Shown: positions 17,116-26,791 of the stretch, piece by piece
Numbering within the stretch: position 1 is the first letter of the stretch
How the letters are laid out: the number at the start of each line of letters is the position of its first letter
DNA from: Bacteroidetes bacterium MedPE-SWsnd-G1
Lineage (GTDB): Bacteria; Bacteroidota; Bacteroidia; Flavobacteriales; Flavobacteriaceae
Assembly (NCBI GenBank): GCA_001874265.1
Contig: MPDD01000003.1
Location: 98,040-162,039 of the forward strand
Length of the DNA: 64,000 bases
Direction of reading: 5' to 3'
Made by a program: the position numbers and the translations under genes
The notes under the pieces: generated by a model
What the model was told of the DNA's origin: nothing
Databases searched by the model: none
What the model saw: the letters and a program-made list of their open reading frames with translations, nothing else

Positions 17116-18507
17116 ATGAAAACAAAATTTTTTGTAGTCGTAGCATTTCTTACAATAGCCATTTCGGCCAATGCTCAAACTAAAAAATGGAACCTTATTG
17201 AATGCGTTAATTACGCAATAGAGAATAACATTCAAGTTAAACAAACTGTATTAGATACACTCTTAGCTGTTGAAGATATCAATTCTAGAAAAATGAATTA
17301 TTTTCAAGGATTAAATGCTTCTGCATCTCACAGATATAATTTCGGAACCTATATCGGTCAATTTGGAACACAGATTTCGAGTGATACTAGAGGTAATTCA
17401 TTCGGATTAAATACGGGTGTGACTATTTTTAATGGGTTTCAAAATTTAAATGTAAAGAAACAAGCAGATTTAGGCTTAGAATCTAGCAGATTGCAATTAG
17501 ATATATTAGAAGATAATATATCTGTTATGGTTGCAAACAGCTATTTAAATATCTTATTTAATAAAGAAAACTTAAGGATAGCAAAAGAACAATCTGAAAT
17601 TACGCAGAAGCAAATAGATCAAATTGAAGAATTGGTAAATTCGGGCGTAAGAGCAAAAGCAGATTTATTTAGTGTTCAGGCGCAATTGGCTAGTGATAAT
17701 GAAGCGATTGTGAATGCTGAGAATAGTATTGAATTGGCAAAATTAGGGTTGGCACAGTTATTAATGATTTCTCCAGTCGGTTTTGACATTGCTGATGTTT
17801 CTGTTGAAATTCCGGATGCAAATTTAAAATACCAAAATTCTGATGAAATATTTAACGTAGCCGTAATTGATAGACCAGAAATAAAAAGAGCGGAACTTGA
17901 TATTGAAAATTCAGAATTAAATATTGATTTGGCAAAAGGAAACTATTACCCAACTTTAACTTTTGGAGCAGGATTAGGTACATCCTATCAGCATCGTCAG
18001 GGTAAAAGTGATGAAATTATTATTGATGATCCATTAAACCCGGGGAATCCAATCGTAATTGATAATAGTTTTTGGACGCAGCTAGATAACAATATGGGTT
18101 ATAATATGGGCTTCAATTTATCTATTCCTGTATTTAACGGCTTTAGAACAAAGTCTAGTGTTAACCGAGCTATTGTAAATCAAAGAAAAGCAGAGTATAG
18201 ATTAGAGCAAGAAAAACAAGACTTAAGAACGAATGTAGAAACTGCGTTTACAGATGCAAAAGCTGCATTAAATCAATTTATCGCGTCTGAGGCATCTTTA
18301 ATTGCACAGAATGCTGCATTTGACAATGCACAGCAAAGTTTTGATTTAGGAGCAATGAACTCTTTTGAATTTGAACAAATTAGAACTCGTAAAATCAACG
18401 CTGAATCTTCACTGTTAAGAGCAAAATATAACTTTGTGTTTAAATCTAAATTATTAGAATTCTATTATGGAATTCCAATTGTGACACAAGGTATTAGCTT
18501 TAATTAA
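17116..18507 (+). CDS. TolC family outer membrane efflux protein
   Basis: The 463-residue protein has a signal peptide (AISANAQ) and the tandem TolC architecture: two halves each of amphipathic coiled helices and barrel strands. Marks are WNLIECVNYAIENNIQVKQ near 24-42, LDIENSELNIDLAKGNYYPTL and FNLSIPVFNGFRTKS. TolC proteins are trimeric outer-membrane ducts for ABC or RND exporters or type I secretion. No inner-membrane pump or adaptor lies next to it; the nearest adaptor-ABC operon is at 38.6-43 kb and lacks its own TolC. A terminator follows the gene at 18536, so it is probably monocistronic. Confidence 0.9.
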   Translation: MKTKFFVVVAFLTIAISANAQTKKWNLIECVNYAIENNIQVKQTVLDTLLAVEDINSRKMNYFQGLNASASHRYNFGTYIGQFGTQISSDTRGNSFGLNTGVTIFNGFQNLNVKKQADLGLESSRLQLDILEDNISVMVANSYLNILFNKENLRIAKEQSEITQKQIDQIEELVNSGVRAKADLFSVQAQLASDNEAIVNAENSIELAKLGLAQLLMISPVGFDIADVSVEIPDANLKYQNSDEIFNVAVIDRPEIKRAELDIENSELNIDLAKGNYYPTLTFGAGLGTSYQHRQGKSDEIIIDDPLNPGNPIVIDNSFWTQLDNNMGYNMGFNLSIPVFNGFRTKSSVNRAIVNQRKAEYRLEQEKQDLRTNVETAFTDAKAALNQFIASEASLIAQNAAFDNAQQSFDLGAMNSFEFEQIRTRKINAESSLLRAKYNFVFKSKLLEFYYGIPIVTQGISFN

Positions 18508-18535
18508 ATCAACATACTGAAAAAGGAAATGAAGG

Positions 18536-18572
18536 CGTTCAACGACTATTATGGTCGTTGAACGTTTTTTTT
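18536..18572 (+). terminator. Terminator after the TolC gene
   Basis: An 11-pair perfect stem, CGTTCAACGAC/GTCGTTGAACG, with a seven-base loop is followed by eight T residues. It ends the TolC transcript. Confidence 0.9.
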
Positions 18573-18589
18573 GTAATTCGTTATATTTG
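18558..18589 (+). promoter_or_regulatory. Promoter of tsaB, overlapping the upstream terminator
   Basis: TTG at 18558-18560 is followed after 21 bases by TATATTTG at 18582-18589, a good Bacteroidetes promoter. The TTG lies in the 3' arm of the TolC terminator stem. The start would be about 15 bases before the TTG start codon of tsaB. Confidence 0.6.
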
Positions 18590-18609
18590 CGCAAACAAAA
18601 CAAGACACC

Positions 18610-19287
18610 TTGGCTTTAATTTTAAATATAGAAACTTCCACTAAAAATTGTTCAGTTTCACTTTCAGAAAATGGTGAGGTAATTGCCATTAAAGAATTGA
18701 ATGATGGAAATTATTCGCATGCCGAAAAGTTGCATGTTTTTATTCAAGAGGTTTTAGATGTAACGAACAAAAGTTTTTCGGATTTAGAGGCCGTAGCCGT
18801 AAGTAAAGGGCCAGGGTCTTATACTGGCTTGAGAATTGGTGTTTCTGCTGCTAAAGGACTTTGTTTTGCGTTAGATATCCCATTAATATCAGTAAATACA
18901 CTTCAAAGTTTAGCAATGCAAGTTCAAACTGAAAACGGATATATAATTCCAATGTTGGATGCGAGAAGAATGGAGGTTTATAGTGCCATTTTTGATGTTA
19001 ATTTTAAAGCGATTCGAGAGGTGCAAGCGCAGGTGCTTGATGAATTTTCATTTCAGAGCTATTTAATAGAAAAGCCCGTTTATTTTATCGGTGACGGTGT
19101 TGCAAAAACAAAAGAATTGATTAAAAATAGCAATGCACACTTCATACAAGATAAATTACCTTCTTCCCGCGAGATGGCTTCTATTTCAAACGCGAAATAT
19201 TTAGAAAATCAATTCGAAGACGTTGCTTATTTCGAACCTTATTATCTAAAGGATTTTTTGGTTACTCCCTCTAAAAAGAAAGTTTAA
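18610..19287 (+). CDS. tsaB: tRNA threonylcarbamoyladenosine biosynthesis protein TsaB
   Basis: The 225-residue protein begins ALILNIETSTKNCSVSL, the ASKHA-fold phosphate-1 motif of TsaB, and has the family segment VSKGPGSYTGLRIGVSAAKG at about 64-84. TsaB partners TsaD and TsaE in making the essential t6A modification at position 37 of ANN-decoding tRNAs. The start codon is TTG at 18610, just behind a promoter box; no ATG fits the conserved N-terminus. Length and motifs are normal. The stop interlocks by four bases with the convergent peroxiredoxin-like gene. Confidence 0.92.
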   Translation: MALILNIETSTKNCSVSLSENGEVIAIKELNDGNYSHAEKLHVFIQEVLDVTNKSFSDLEAVAVSKGPGSYTGLRIGVSAAKGLCFALDIPLISVNTLQSLAMQVQTENGYIIPMLDARRMEVYSAIFDVNFKAIREVQAQVLDEFSFQSYLIEKPVYFIGDGVAKTKELIKNSNAHFIQDKLPSSREMASISNAKYLENQFEDVAYFEPYYLKDFLVTPSKKKV

Positions 19288-19874
19288 TTAAATTTATTTA
19301 ATGCTTCTAATAATTCTTCTTCCTCTAGGCGTTCTTTATAATTAGGATTGACATAATTATATAATACTTTTCCGTTTGTATCTAAAATATAGACAGCTGG
19401 AACTGGAATTACATTCGAATTTTTATCATCAGAAAAATCTAACAACATATTTGAATACCTCTCCGGAGCCTTAATGGCAAGCCCCATAGCTTGCATCAAT
19501 TCTGTTGAAGCATCAGAATACAATTCATATTTCAAACTATTCTTATCTATGTTTTCGCTCAATTTTTCTGGACTATCAGGACTAATAGCAATAACTTGAT
19601 ATCCTAATTCCGATATTTGATCTTGAATTGCACCAACAGCTGCCAAATGCTTGTTACAGTAAGGACACCAACCTCCTCTAAAAAACACCAATACTGTTTT
19701 TTGCTCCGAAGCAATTTTCGAAATTGATTTACTATTTCCAAGATAAGAAGTCACTTCAACAGTGGGAATAGTTGCACCTATTTTTAAAGGTTCAATTTGG
19801 GTTGCATCTTCAAAAACCTGCGCATTAATTATAAAACTGCTTAAGAAAAGTAATAAGGTAAGTATATGTCTCAT
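19284..19874 (-). CDS. Secreted peroxiredoxin-like (AhpC/TSA, BCP-type) protein
   Basis: The 196-residue protein has a signal peptide (up to IINAQ, about 19) and a thioredoxin fold with FFRGGWCPYCNKHL, giving the pair C70-x2-C73, and VIAISPDSPEKLSENI. The FRGGWCPYC form is that of the peroxiredoxin-like family 2 (redoxin) rather than a disulfide isomerase. It should act in the periplasm to reduce peroxides or disulfides. It may be co-transcribed behind the upstream sulfatase, or monocistronic; no promoter was fixed. Its stop shares four bases with tsaB. Confidence 0.75.
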   Translation of the reverse strand: MRHILTLLLFLSSFIINAQVFEDATQIEPLKIGATIPTVEVTSYLGNSKSISKIASEQKTVLVFFRGGWCPYCNKHLAAVGAIQDQISELGYQVIAISPDSPEKLSENIDKNSLKYELYSDASTELMQAMGLAIKAPERYSNMLLDFSDDKNSNVIPVPAVYILDTNGKVLYNYVNPNYKERLEEEELLEALNKFN

Positions 19875-19925
19875 TGTAAAAATTTTGAATTAATAGTCCG
19901 ATTAAACTTTAAAACTTACACTATT

Positions 19926-21545
19926 TTATTCTTTTAATTGATCAATATAATGTTGATCTAACGCTTCTGAATCTTTATACTTAATTCTAAGGTCTTTAAG
20001 TCTTTTTTTAAGATCCAAGACTACCTCTGCATATTCGGGATTGTCATAAACATTGTTTAGCTCATTTGGGTCTTTTAAACGATCATATAACTCCCATTCA
20101 TCCACATCATGGTAAAAGTGCGCAAGTTTGTATTCAACGGTTACAATTCCATAATGTCTTTTAACCATATGAACAGCCGGATACTCATAATAGTGATAAT
20201 ACACTGCATTTCTATCCCATTTTTCTATATCACCTTTTAATAAAGGAATCAGACTTTCTCCTTGCATATCATTCGGAGCAGCAATTCCAGCCGCTTCTAA
20301 AAATGTTTGTGCAAAATCTAAATTCTGAACCATTTCTTCACTCGTAGTACCAGCCTTAATTTCATTTGGCCAACGAATTAAAAGAGGTGTTTTAAAGGAT
20401 TCATCATAAATGAATCGTTTGTCAAACCAGCCATGTTCACCTAGATAAAATCCTTGATCAGAAGTGTAAATTACAATAGTATTTTCTGCCAATCCACTCT
20501 CGTCTAAATAATCCAAAACACGTCCTACATTATCATCAACTGAAGAAATAGTGCCTAGGTAATCTTGCATATAGCGCTGGTATTTCCATTGCATTTTTTC
20601 TTCGTCAGTCATAGTAGGCCAATTCGTCTTAAAATCATCATTTATTTTATCAAGCGTTGGCTTGTATTTCGCTTTTTGTTCAGCGTTTGCCCTGTTATAT
20701 GGGCCAGAGAATCCATCTACGCCACCCCACATAAACGGAGGGACTTTAGGTGAAACACCACCCATTTCCTCAATAGTTTCTGGTCTTATTTTAGAATCAT
20801 GCCCATACTTCATATGGTTTAACAAATTCATCTCAGCAGTTTTTGCTGCTGTGCCTCTATTGCTATAATCATCAAATAAAGTTTCTGGTTCTGGAAACGT
20901 TTTTTGCGAGAATTCCGCCATTTTCTCAGGACTCGGCCACCATGGTCTATGTGGTGCTTTATGCAAATACATCATCATAAACGGTTTTTCCGGATTTCGT
21001 TTTTCCTTAAGCCAATTAAGCGTTAAATCTGTGATGACATCGGTAACATAGCCAGTTATGGTAGTATCTCCTTTTGGAGTAATAAACTTTGGGTTGATAT
21101 AATTTCCTTGTCCTGGTAAAATCATAAAATCATCAACCCCTTTTGGGTTGTTTCCAAAATGCAATTTTCCATACATAGCAGTTTCATAACCTGCTTTTTG
21201 AAATAGTTGTGGAAATGTAACATTGGAAGTGTCGAATGGATTGGACTGCCTATTGTCTATTTTACCATTAATATGAGTGTGTTTTCCTGTTAAAATTGTT
21301 GCTCTAGACGGAGCGCAAATAGAATTGGTAACACAAGCATTGTTGAATTTAATACCCTCATTGGCCAATCTGTCTATATTCGGCGTTTCAATTAATTTGT
21401 TGCTGTATGTACTGATAGCTTGATAGGCATGATCATCAGACATTATAAAAAGAATATTCGGCCGTTTTTTTTCAGATGTAACTGCATTTTTACTGCAAGC
21501 AGAAAAAGCGATAGTTAGAACAATTAGTAATCCAATATTTTTCAT
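19926..21545 (-). CDS. Sulfatase lipoprotein (type I, formylglycine-dependent)
   Basis: With the start at ATG 21545 the protein has 539 residues, a lipoprotein signal (AFSAC, C17) and the sulfatase core: NILFIMSDDHA with metal-binding aspartates at 37-38, and C77APSR followed by ATILTGKH, the C-x-P-S-R motif whose cysteine is matured to formylglycine. Later marks are YTSDQGFYLGEHGWFDKR and the C-terminal YDRLKDPNELNN. It resembles N-acetylglucosamine-6-sulfatase/mucin-desulfating enzymes, but the substrate cannot be fixed. The upstream extension to 21593 adds 16 residues before the signal peptide and is unlikely. No sulfatase-maturing enzyme is in the window. Confidence 0.85.
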   Translation of the reverse strand: MKNIGLLIVLTIAFSACSKNAVTSEKKRPNILFIMSDDHAYQAISTYSNKLIETPNIDRLANEGIKFNNACVTNSICAPSRATILTGKHTHINGKIDNRQSNPFDTSNVTFPQLFQKAGYETAMYGKLHFGNNPKGVDDFMILPGQGNYINPKFITPKGDTTITGYVTDVITDLTLNWLKEKRNPEKPFMMMYLHKAPHRPWWPSPEKMAEFSQKTFPEPETLFDDYSNRGTAAKTAEMNLLNHMKYGHDSKIRPETIEEMGGVSPKVPPFMWGGVDGFSGPYNRANAEQKAKYKPTLDKINDDFKTNWPTMTDEEKMQWKYQRYMQDYLGTISSVDDNVGRVLDYLDESGLAENTIVIYTSDQGFYLGEHGWFDKRFIYDESFKTPLLIRWPNEIKAGTTSEEMVQNLDFAQTFLEAAGIAAPNDMQGESLIPLLKGDIEKWDRNAVYYHYYEYPAVHMVKRHYGIVTVEYKLAHFYHDVDEWELYDRLKDPNELNNVYDNPEYAEVVLDLKKRLKDLRIKYKDSEALDQHYIDQLKE

Positions 21546-21635
21546 AATTTCATATTTGTTAGAAGGCATTTTACAAAAACATTCATGAAGCAATGCGGTA
21601 AACAGAGGGCTTTACAGAGGTAGTAAAAGTATATT

Positions 21636-21998
21636 TTAAAAGAATGTATAAATTATAAATGAAATCAAGGCCAGAATTGCGGGTATTGACTGCACATAGA
21701 ACAAAGATATTTTTTTAGTAGAATAAGCTCCATAGATTCCTGCAATTATAATACAGGTTAAAAAGAATGGAATAACATGATAGTAGGTAGATACAACTCC
21801 CCAAAGTAATCCCACTGCTAGAAAACCATTGTATAAGCCTTGATTGGCAGCAAGAACTTTACTTTGCTCGGCAAACTCTTTATTAAGACCAAAAGTTTTT
21901 AAGCCTTTTGGTTTGGTCCATAAGAACATTTCTAAAATCATAAAATAGATATGTAAAAAGGCAACAATAACGGTCAGAAAAATTAAGGTGTAATACAT
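21636..21998 (-). CDS. DUF1304 membrane protein
   Basis: A 120-residue protein with four helices and the family hallmark EMFLWTKPKGLKTFGL near residues 23-38, then AANQGLYNGFLAVGLLWG. These features are diagnostic of DUF1304. The function is unknown; members occur across bacteria as single small membrane proteins. It follows the DUF255 protein on the same strand after 18 bases, so it is likely co-transcribed with it. Confidence 0.8.
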   Translation of the reverse strand: MYYTLIFLTVIVAFLHIYFMILEMFLWTKPKGLKTFGLNKEFAEQSKVLAANQGLYNGFLAVGLLWGVVSTYYHVIPFFLTCIIIAGIYGAYSTKKISLFYVQSIPAILALISFIIYTFF

Positions 21999-22016
21999 TC
22001 GATATACTTTTTTTAG

Positions 22017-24143
22017 TTATTTCTCAAAATAATAATTCATTTGATCCAGTGCTCTTTCAGTAGTTTCTTCTGGTAATTTACATGCACCATCAACACAGAT
22101 ATAAATCAAAGTTTCATCGACGTTAAATCTACCTTCCATTAGTGGTACATCACTTTCTCCAATAGAGCCTGCAATTAATTTATTGGGGATGTAAACCTGA
22201 TTAATTTCTTTTAATTTGTAAAGCGATTCCGGTCCAGCGATTGCAATTTCGTAATAACTACTAGAAAAATCACTTGCCAACTGTAACCAGTTGGAATAGC
22301 CACTAGGGTATTCGATCATGCTTTCTTTTATATTATTCAACATTTGCTTGCTTGTTTTTAAATAGTGTTTATTTGAATAATAATGACTTAGTTTGGCAAG
22401 GTTTCTGGCCATAATTGAGTTTGATGCAGGTATTACATTGTCCGATACTTCCATTTTACGTGCAATAAGGTTTTGATCCTCATCAGAAGTAAAGAAAAAC
22501 ATACCACTTGTGTCATCAAAGAAGTGATCAAAAGTGTAGTCTGCTAATTGTTTGGATGTGTTTAACCATTGCTCATCTAATGTAACTTCATACAAGGAGA
22601 TAAATGCATCAATCAAAGTTGAGTAATCCTCTAAATATCCATTGATGGTACTTTTTCCGTCTTTGTAATTGTGATTTAATCCACCATCCTCTCGCAACTG
22701 ACTAGCTACTAAAAAGTGCGCGTTTTTTAATGCAACGTCTAAATAATGTTTCTTATCAAAGACTTTATAAGCATCTATATACCCCCTAAGCATTAAAGCG
22801 TTCCATGAAGTTAATATTTTATCATCTAACCTTGGTTTATCTCTTTTTGAACGTTCTTCGAATAATAATTTTTTCCATTCAATTACTGTATTTTTTAGTT
22901 CAATTATAGAGATGTTATGTTTTTGAGAAAACGCTTTATCAGATTCATTTCGGATCAGAACATAATTATCATGTTCCCAAAAACCATAGTTATTTACATT
23001 GTAATAATCACTAAATAAGTCAAAGTCATTGCCAAGTAATTTTTGTAATTCCGTTTTAGTCCATACATAAAAGGCGCCTTCTTCTAATTCACCTGAAGCA
23101 GTGTTGCTATCTGCATCTAAAGAAGAATAAAACCCACCGTTTTCATTCATTAATTCACGCTCAACAAATTCAAGAGTTTCAATTACTGTTTCTTTGTATA
23201 ACTCATTTTTAGTTAATAAAAAGGCATCGGCATACAGACTCACTAGTTGCCCATTATCATACAACATTTTTTCAAAGTGAGGTACGTGCCACTTTGCGTC
23301 TACAGAATAGCGTGCAAATCCACCACCTATTTGATCATACATTCCACCATAGGCCATTTTTGTTAAGGTAGTATTGGTATAGTCCGAAATTTGTTGGTCT
23401 TGTGCCTGAAATCCATAGCGTAACAAATACGAATAATTGGTTGGCATTGGAAATTTTGGTGCCGTATTATTACCCCCTAAATTGTAGTCTAACGTAGTTT
23501 TCCAATTACTTATGGCGTCTTTAATTTCTTGAGTTGTAAATACAGCTTCATCTGTATTTAAAGTAATTAATTCTGAATTTTGGACACCTTCAGTTAATTT
23601 CTCTGCATATTCAATGGCAGTTTCTGGTTTATTTGCATATAGGTCAGACAATTGGTTTAATGCGTTCATCCATTGTTCTTTTTGGAAATAAGTACCTCCA
23701 AAAATGGGTCTTCCATCTGGTAGTGTAATGCAATTTAGTGGCCAACCACCTTTACCCGTCATTAATTGTACTGCATTCATATATACCTGATCTACATCGG
23801 GTCTTTCTTCTCTATCAACTTTAATATTGATAAAGTTCTCATTCATTAGTTTCGCTACTTCCTCATCTTCAAAACTTTCATGTTCCATTACATGACACCA
23901 ATGGCATGCGGCGTAACCTACCGAGATAATGATTAATTTATTTTCCTTTTTAGCAAGGTCTAGTGTTGCTTGATTCCAAGGTTTCCAATTAACTGGATTG
24001 TGGGCATGTTGTAATAAATAAGGACTTGATTCATTGATAAGATCGTTGGTGTATTTATGTTGTTCCATAGTATCTTTAGTCTGGCTTTTACAACTGGTTA
24101 CGGTAAGTGCAATGATTAATAATACAAGGAAATTATGTCGCAT
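22017..24143 (-). CDS. Thioredoxin-domain lipoprotein, DUF255/YyaL (SPATA20-like)
   Basis: The 708-residue protein has a lipoprotein signal (TVTSC, C18). An N-terminal thioredoxin-like domain (about 35-190) opens with [17 protein letters not shown] and has C80-H-W-C83 in [15 protein letters not shown]; an alpha/alpha barrel resembling N-acylglucosamine epimerases follows to the end (for example [26 protein letters not shown]). This is the conserved YyaL/SPATA20 family, found from bacteria to humans and poorly understood; sugar epimerase-like folds suggest a carbohydrate or redox role. Most family members are cytosolic, so the lipoprotein signal, which points to the periplasm, is worth noting. 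A DUF1304 gene follows. Confidence 0.85.
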   Translation of the reverse strand: MRHNFLVLLIIALTVTSCKSQTKDTMEQHKYTNDLINESSPYLLQHAHNPVNWKPWNQATLDLAKKENKLIIISVGYAACHWCHVMEHESFEDEEVAKLMNENFINIKVDREERPDVDQVYMNAVQLMTGKGGWPLNCITLPDGRPIFGGTYFQKEQWMNALNQLSDLYANKPETAIEYAEKLTEGVQNSELITLNTDEAVFTTQEIKDAISNWKTTLDYNLGGNNTAPKFPMPTNYSYLLRYGFQAQDQQISDYTNTTLTKMAYGGMYDQIGGGFARYSVDAKWHVPHFEKMLYDNGQLVSLYADAFLLTKNELYKETVIETLEFVERELMNENGGFYSSLDADSNTASGELEEGAFYVWTKTELQKLLGNDFDLFSDYYNVNNYGFWEHDNYVLIRNESDKAFSQKHNISIIELKNTVIEWKKLLFEERSKRDKPRLDDKILTSWNALMLRGYIDAYKVFDKKHYLDVALKNAHFLVASQLREDGGLNHNYKDGKSTINGYLEDYSTLIDAFISLYEVTLDEQWLNTSKQLADYTFDHFFDDTSGMFFFTSDEDQNLIARKMEVSDNVIPASNSIMARNLAKLSHYYSNKHYLKTSKQMLNNIKESMIEYPSGYSNWLQLASDFSSSYYEIAIAGPESLYKLKEINQVYIPNKLIAGSIGESDVPLMEGRFNVDETLIYICVDGACKLPEETTERALDQMNYYFEK

Positions 24144-24173
24144 GAAAATGTTTTTTTCAAATATATAAAAAAC

Positions 24174-24205
24174 AAAAGGCGTCTTGATATTTCAAGACGC
24201 CTTTT
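24174..24205 (-). terminator. Terminator after the aspartate aminotransferase gene
   Basis: A perfect 14-pair stem AAAAGGCGTCTTGA/TCAAGACGCCTTTT with loop TATT lies 20 bases after the aminotransferase stop and before the next minus-strand gene. Its A and T flanks would let it work in both directions. Confidence 0.88.
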
Positions 24206-24225
24206 CTATGTTAAAAATTATGTAT

Positions 24226-25413
24226 CTAGTTTAATACATCTTTAATTCTTGAAACTGCAGTTCTAATGTTTTCCTCAGACGCCGCATAAGAAATTCGAAT
24301 ACAGTTTGGAGCACCAAATGCCTCACCAGTAACAGTTGCAACGTTTGCGGCTTCTAAAATGTATAAGGCTAAGTCTGAAGCATTATTAATTTTAGTTCCG
24401 TTTAAAGTCTTTCCAAAAAATGCAGAAACATCCGGAAAAACATAAAAAGCACCTTTAGGCACATTTAATTTGAATCCTTCAATTTCGCCTAATAGTTTTA
24501 AAATCATATCTCTTCGTTTATGAAACTCTTTAACCATATAGTTTATTTCAGAAACAGGAGCGTCTAAAGCTGCAATTGTTGCACGTTGCGCAATACAATT
24601 GGCACCAGAAGTTATTTGTCCTTGCATTTTTGTACATGCCTTTGCAATCCATTCCGGCGCGCCGATATATCCAATTCTCCAACCCGTCATTGCAAATGCT
24701 TTTGCAACTCCATTTACAGTAATAGTCCTATCATACATACTAGGAATTCTAGCAAAACTAAAATTCTTTGCTCCGTAATTTATATGTTCATAAATCTCAT
24801 CAGAAAGAATGAAAATATTTGGGTGTTTTTCTAAAACTGCTGCCAAGGCCTTGTATTCTTTCTCTGTATAAATTGTTCCACTAGGATTATTAGGAGAGTT
24901 AAAGAATATCATTTTTGTTTTTGGAGTAATTGCCGCTTCTAATTGTTCAGGTGTAATTTTAAAATCGGTATCAATAGAAGATGGAATTTCTACAAATGTT
25001 GCTTCGCACAAAGTTGCAATAGCTGAATAACTTACCCAATATGGGGCTGGTAAAAGAACTTCGTCACCTGGATTTAATAATACCTGAGCAATATTGGCAA
25101 TAGATTGTTTTGCACCTGTTGATACAACTATTTGATTAGGTTTGTATTCAAGGTTATTATCACGTTTAAATTTGTTACAGATCGCTTCTTTCAATTCACC
25201 ATACCCATCCACAGGTGTGTAAGAATTGTAATTTTCTTGTATCGCTTTTATCGCGGCATCTTTAATAAATTCAGGAGTATTAAAATCTGGTTCACCTAAA
25301 CTTAACCCGATAATATCTTTTCCTTGTTCTTTTAATTCGCGCGCTTTCGCCGCCATTGCCAAAGTTGCCGAAACCGGTAAACTTTGGATTCTGTCCGATA
25401 AATGTTGTGACAT
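24226..25413 (-). CDS. Aspartate aminotransferase (class I, Ib subgroup)
   Basis: The 395-residue fold-type I PLP enzyme has the catalytic lysine K238 (VNGVAKAFAMTGWRIGY), the NSPNNPSGT motif at 172-180, SDEIYEH at 204-210 and the GLSLGEPDFNTP opening typical of thermophile/Bacillus-type AspB enzymes. It converts aspartate and 2-oxoglutarate to oxaloacetate and glutamate in the cytosol; some relatives also accept prephenate. It starts 14 bases after the desaturase stop, so the two may be co-transcribed from the promoter at 26540, and ends at a strong terminator. Confidence 0.9.
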   Translation of the reverse strand: MSQHLSDRIQSLPVSATLAMAAKARELKEQGKDIIGLSLGEPDFNTPEFIKDAAIKAIQENYNSYTPVDGYGELKEAICNKFKRDNNLEYKPNQIVVSTGAKQSIANIAQVLLNPGDEVLLPAPYWVSYSAIATLCEATFVEIPSSIDTDFKITPEQLEAAITPKTKMIFFNSPNNPSGTIYTEKEYKALAAVLEKHPNIFILSDEIYEHINYGAKNFSFARIPSMYDRTITVNGVAKAFAMTGWRIGYIGAPEWIAKACTKMQGQITSGANCIAQRATIAALDAPVSEINYMVKEFHKRRDMILKLLGEIEGFKLNVPKGAFYVFPDVSAFFGKTLNGTKINNASDLALYILEAANVATVTGEAFGAPNCIRISYAASEENIRTAVSRIKDVLN

Positions 25414-25427
25414 GGTTTAATTAAAAT

Positions 25428-26516
25428 TTATGCTAGTTGTGGTTTTTTTCCGAGAAATTCTAGTTGTCTGTAATGTTCGGCTACAGCGCCCCACATCGTT
25501 TTATACTCGTTGTATGGAAGGCTAAACTCTTTAGCTGTTTCCTTTACAATCTTCGCTAATTTATCATAATGAATATGACTTATATGTGCAAATAAGTGAT
25601 GTTCTACTTGATGATTCAATCCACCAGTAAAGAATTTTACCAACCAATTTTTTGGTGCAAAATTAGAAGTGGTATATAATTGATGGATGGCCCATGTATT
25701 TTTCATATTACCATCTTGATCTGGCATTGGCATATCCGTATTTGGCATTACGTGTGCGAGTTGGAAAATTACACTTAAGATAATTCCTGCAGTATAATGC
25801 ATAATTAAAAAACCAATTAATACTTCATACCATGCAAAACCTAAAGATAAAGGCAATACAATCCATAGTGCATAGTATATAATTTTTCCAATTACCAGTT
25901 TTGTCCATTGTGTAGCCGGATTTGGAAATTTACCATAGGATAATTTTCTTTTTAAATATTGATACGTTTGCTTAAAATCGGTCGTAATTGCCCAATTCAT
26001 TGTTAGCAAACCATACAAAAAGAAAGAATAATATTTTTGGTACTTATGAATTTTGTACCATTTTGCATGTTTAGAAAAACGAATAATTCTTCCGGCCTCA
26101 ATGTCTTCATCATGTCCTTGAATGTTAGTGTAAGTATGATGTAAAACGTTGTGTTGAACTTTCCAATTGTAGTCGTTACCGGCTAATATATAAATACTAG
26201 ATCCCATTAATTTGTTTACCCACTTCTTGCTAGAAAAGGATTCATGATTAGCATCATGCATTACATTCATTCCAACTCCTGCCATTCCAACACCGGTAAT
26301 AATCATACCTAATATTTGAGCCCAAACAGGCAAGTCCAAAGTGAAAATTAAAATTACAGGAACTAATAACAATGAAAACATTACTATAGCTTTGCTATAT
26401 AATTTCCAATTCCCAGTTCTTTTTATGTTGTTATCTTTAAAGTAGTTGTTAACTCTTTTATTTAATGTTCTAAAGAATTTTGCCTTATCTACTTTCGAAA
26501 ATTTAATTGCATTCAT
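25428..26516 (-). CDS. Membrane fatty acid desaturase (acyl-lipid/acyl-CoA type)
   Basis: This 362-residue membrane diiron enzyme has all three histidine boxes: H87DANH91, H122NVLHH127 and H302QVEHH307. The QVEHH form of the third box is typical of front-end (delta-5/6-like) and linoleoyl-CoA desaturase groups. Two hydrophobic hairpins flank boxes 1 and 2 (about 43-82 and 165-180 with 210-250). It would desaturate fatty acids in the membrane using oxygen. It lacks the fused cytochrome b5 domain of eukaryotic front-end enzymes. The aspB gene follows after 14 bases. Confidence 0.9.
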   Translation of the reverse strand: MNAIKFSKVDKAKFFRTLNKRVNNYFKDNNIKRTGNWKLYSKAIVMFSLLLVPVILIFTLDLPVWAQILGMIITGVGMAGVGMNVMHDANHESFSSKKWVNKLMGSSIYILAGNDYNWKVQHNVLHHTYTNIQGHDEDIEAGRIIRFSKHAKWYKIHKYQKYYSFFLYGLLTMNWAITTDFKQTYQYLKRKLSYGKFPNPATQWTKLVIGKIIYYALWIVLPLSLGFAWYEVLIGFLIMHYTAGIILSVIFQLAHVMPNTDMPMPDQDGNMKNTWAIHQLYTTSNFAPKNWLVKFFTGGLNHQVEHHLFAHISHIHYDKLAKIVKETAKEFSLPYNEYKTMWGAVAEHYRQLEFLGKKPQLA

Positions 26517-26539
26517 TTAATAGGGTATTATAATCGATG

Positions 26540-26547
26540 CAAAACTA
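26540..26547 (-). promoter_or_regulatory. -7 box before the membrane desaturase gene
   Basis: TAGTTTTG on the minus strand, 24 bases before the ATG, fits TAnnTTTG. The nearest upstream TTG is only 15 bases away, so the -33 element is not convincing. Confidence 0.45.
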
Positions 26548-26791
26548 CATCAAAAAGTGTTGCAAAGACCTAACATTTGTCATTTTTTGGCGTTAATTAT
26601 ATCTTAATTTAGAATAATGTTAAATTATTAACGATTGATTATCAATTGTATTTTATATAACGCGAGAGATAATAAGAATTTCAATTAATTAATTAAAGTA
26701 GTCCTAATTTTTATGATATCAATAGTCTAAATAGTGGTTTTTAGTCTAAACCTTTAAGTTAAGAAGTGTGCCTACATAGTTTTAAAAGTTT

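Noticed and set aside
19926..21545. A sulfatase-centred glycan cluster
   Set aside because: The neighbours are a peroxiredoxin-like gene and a DUF1304 gene; nothing links them to glycan use.
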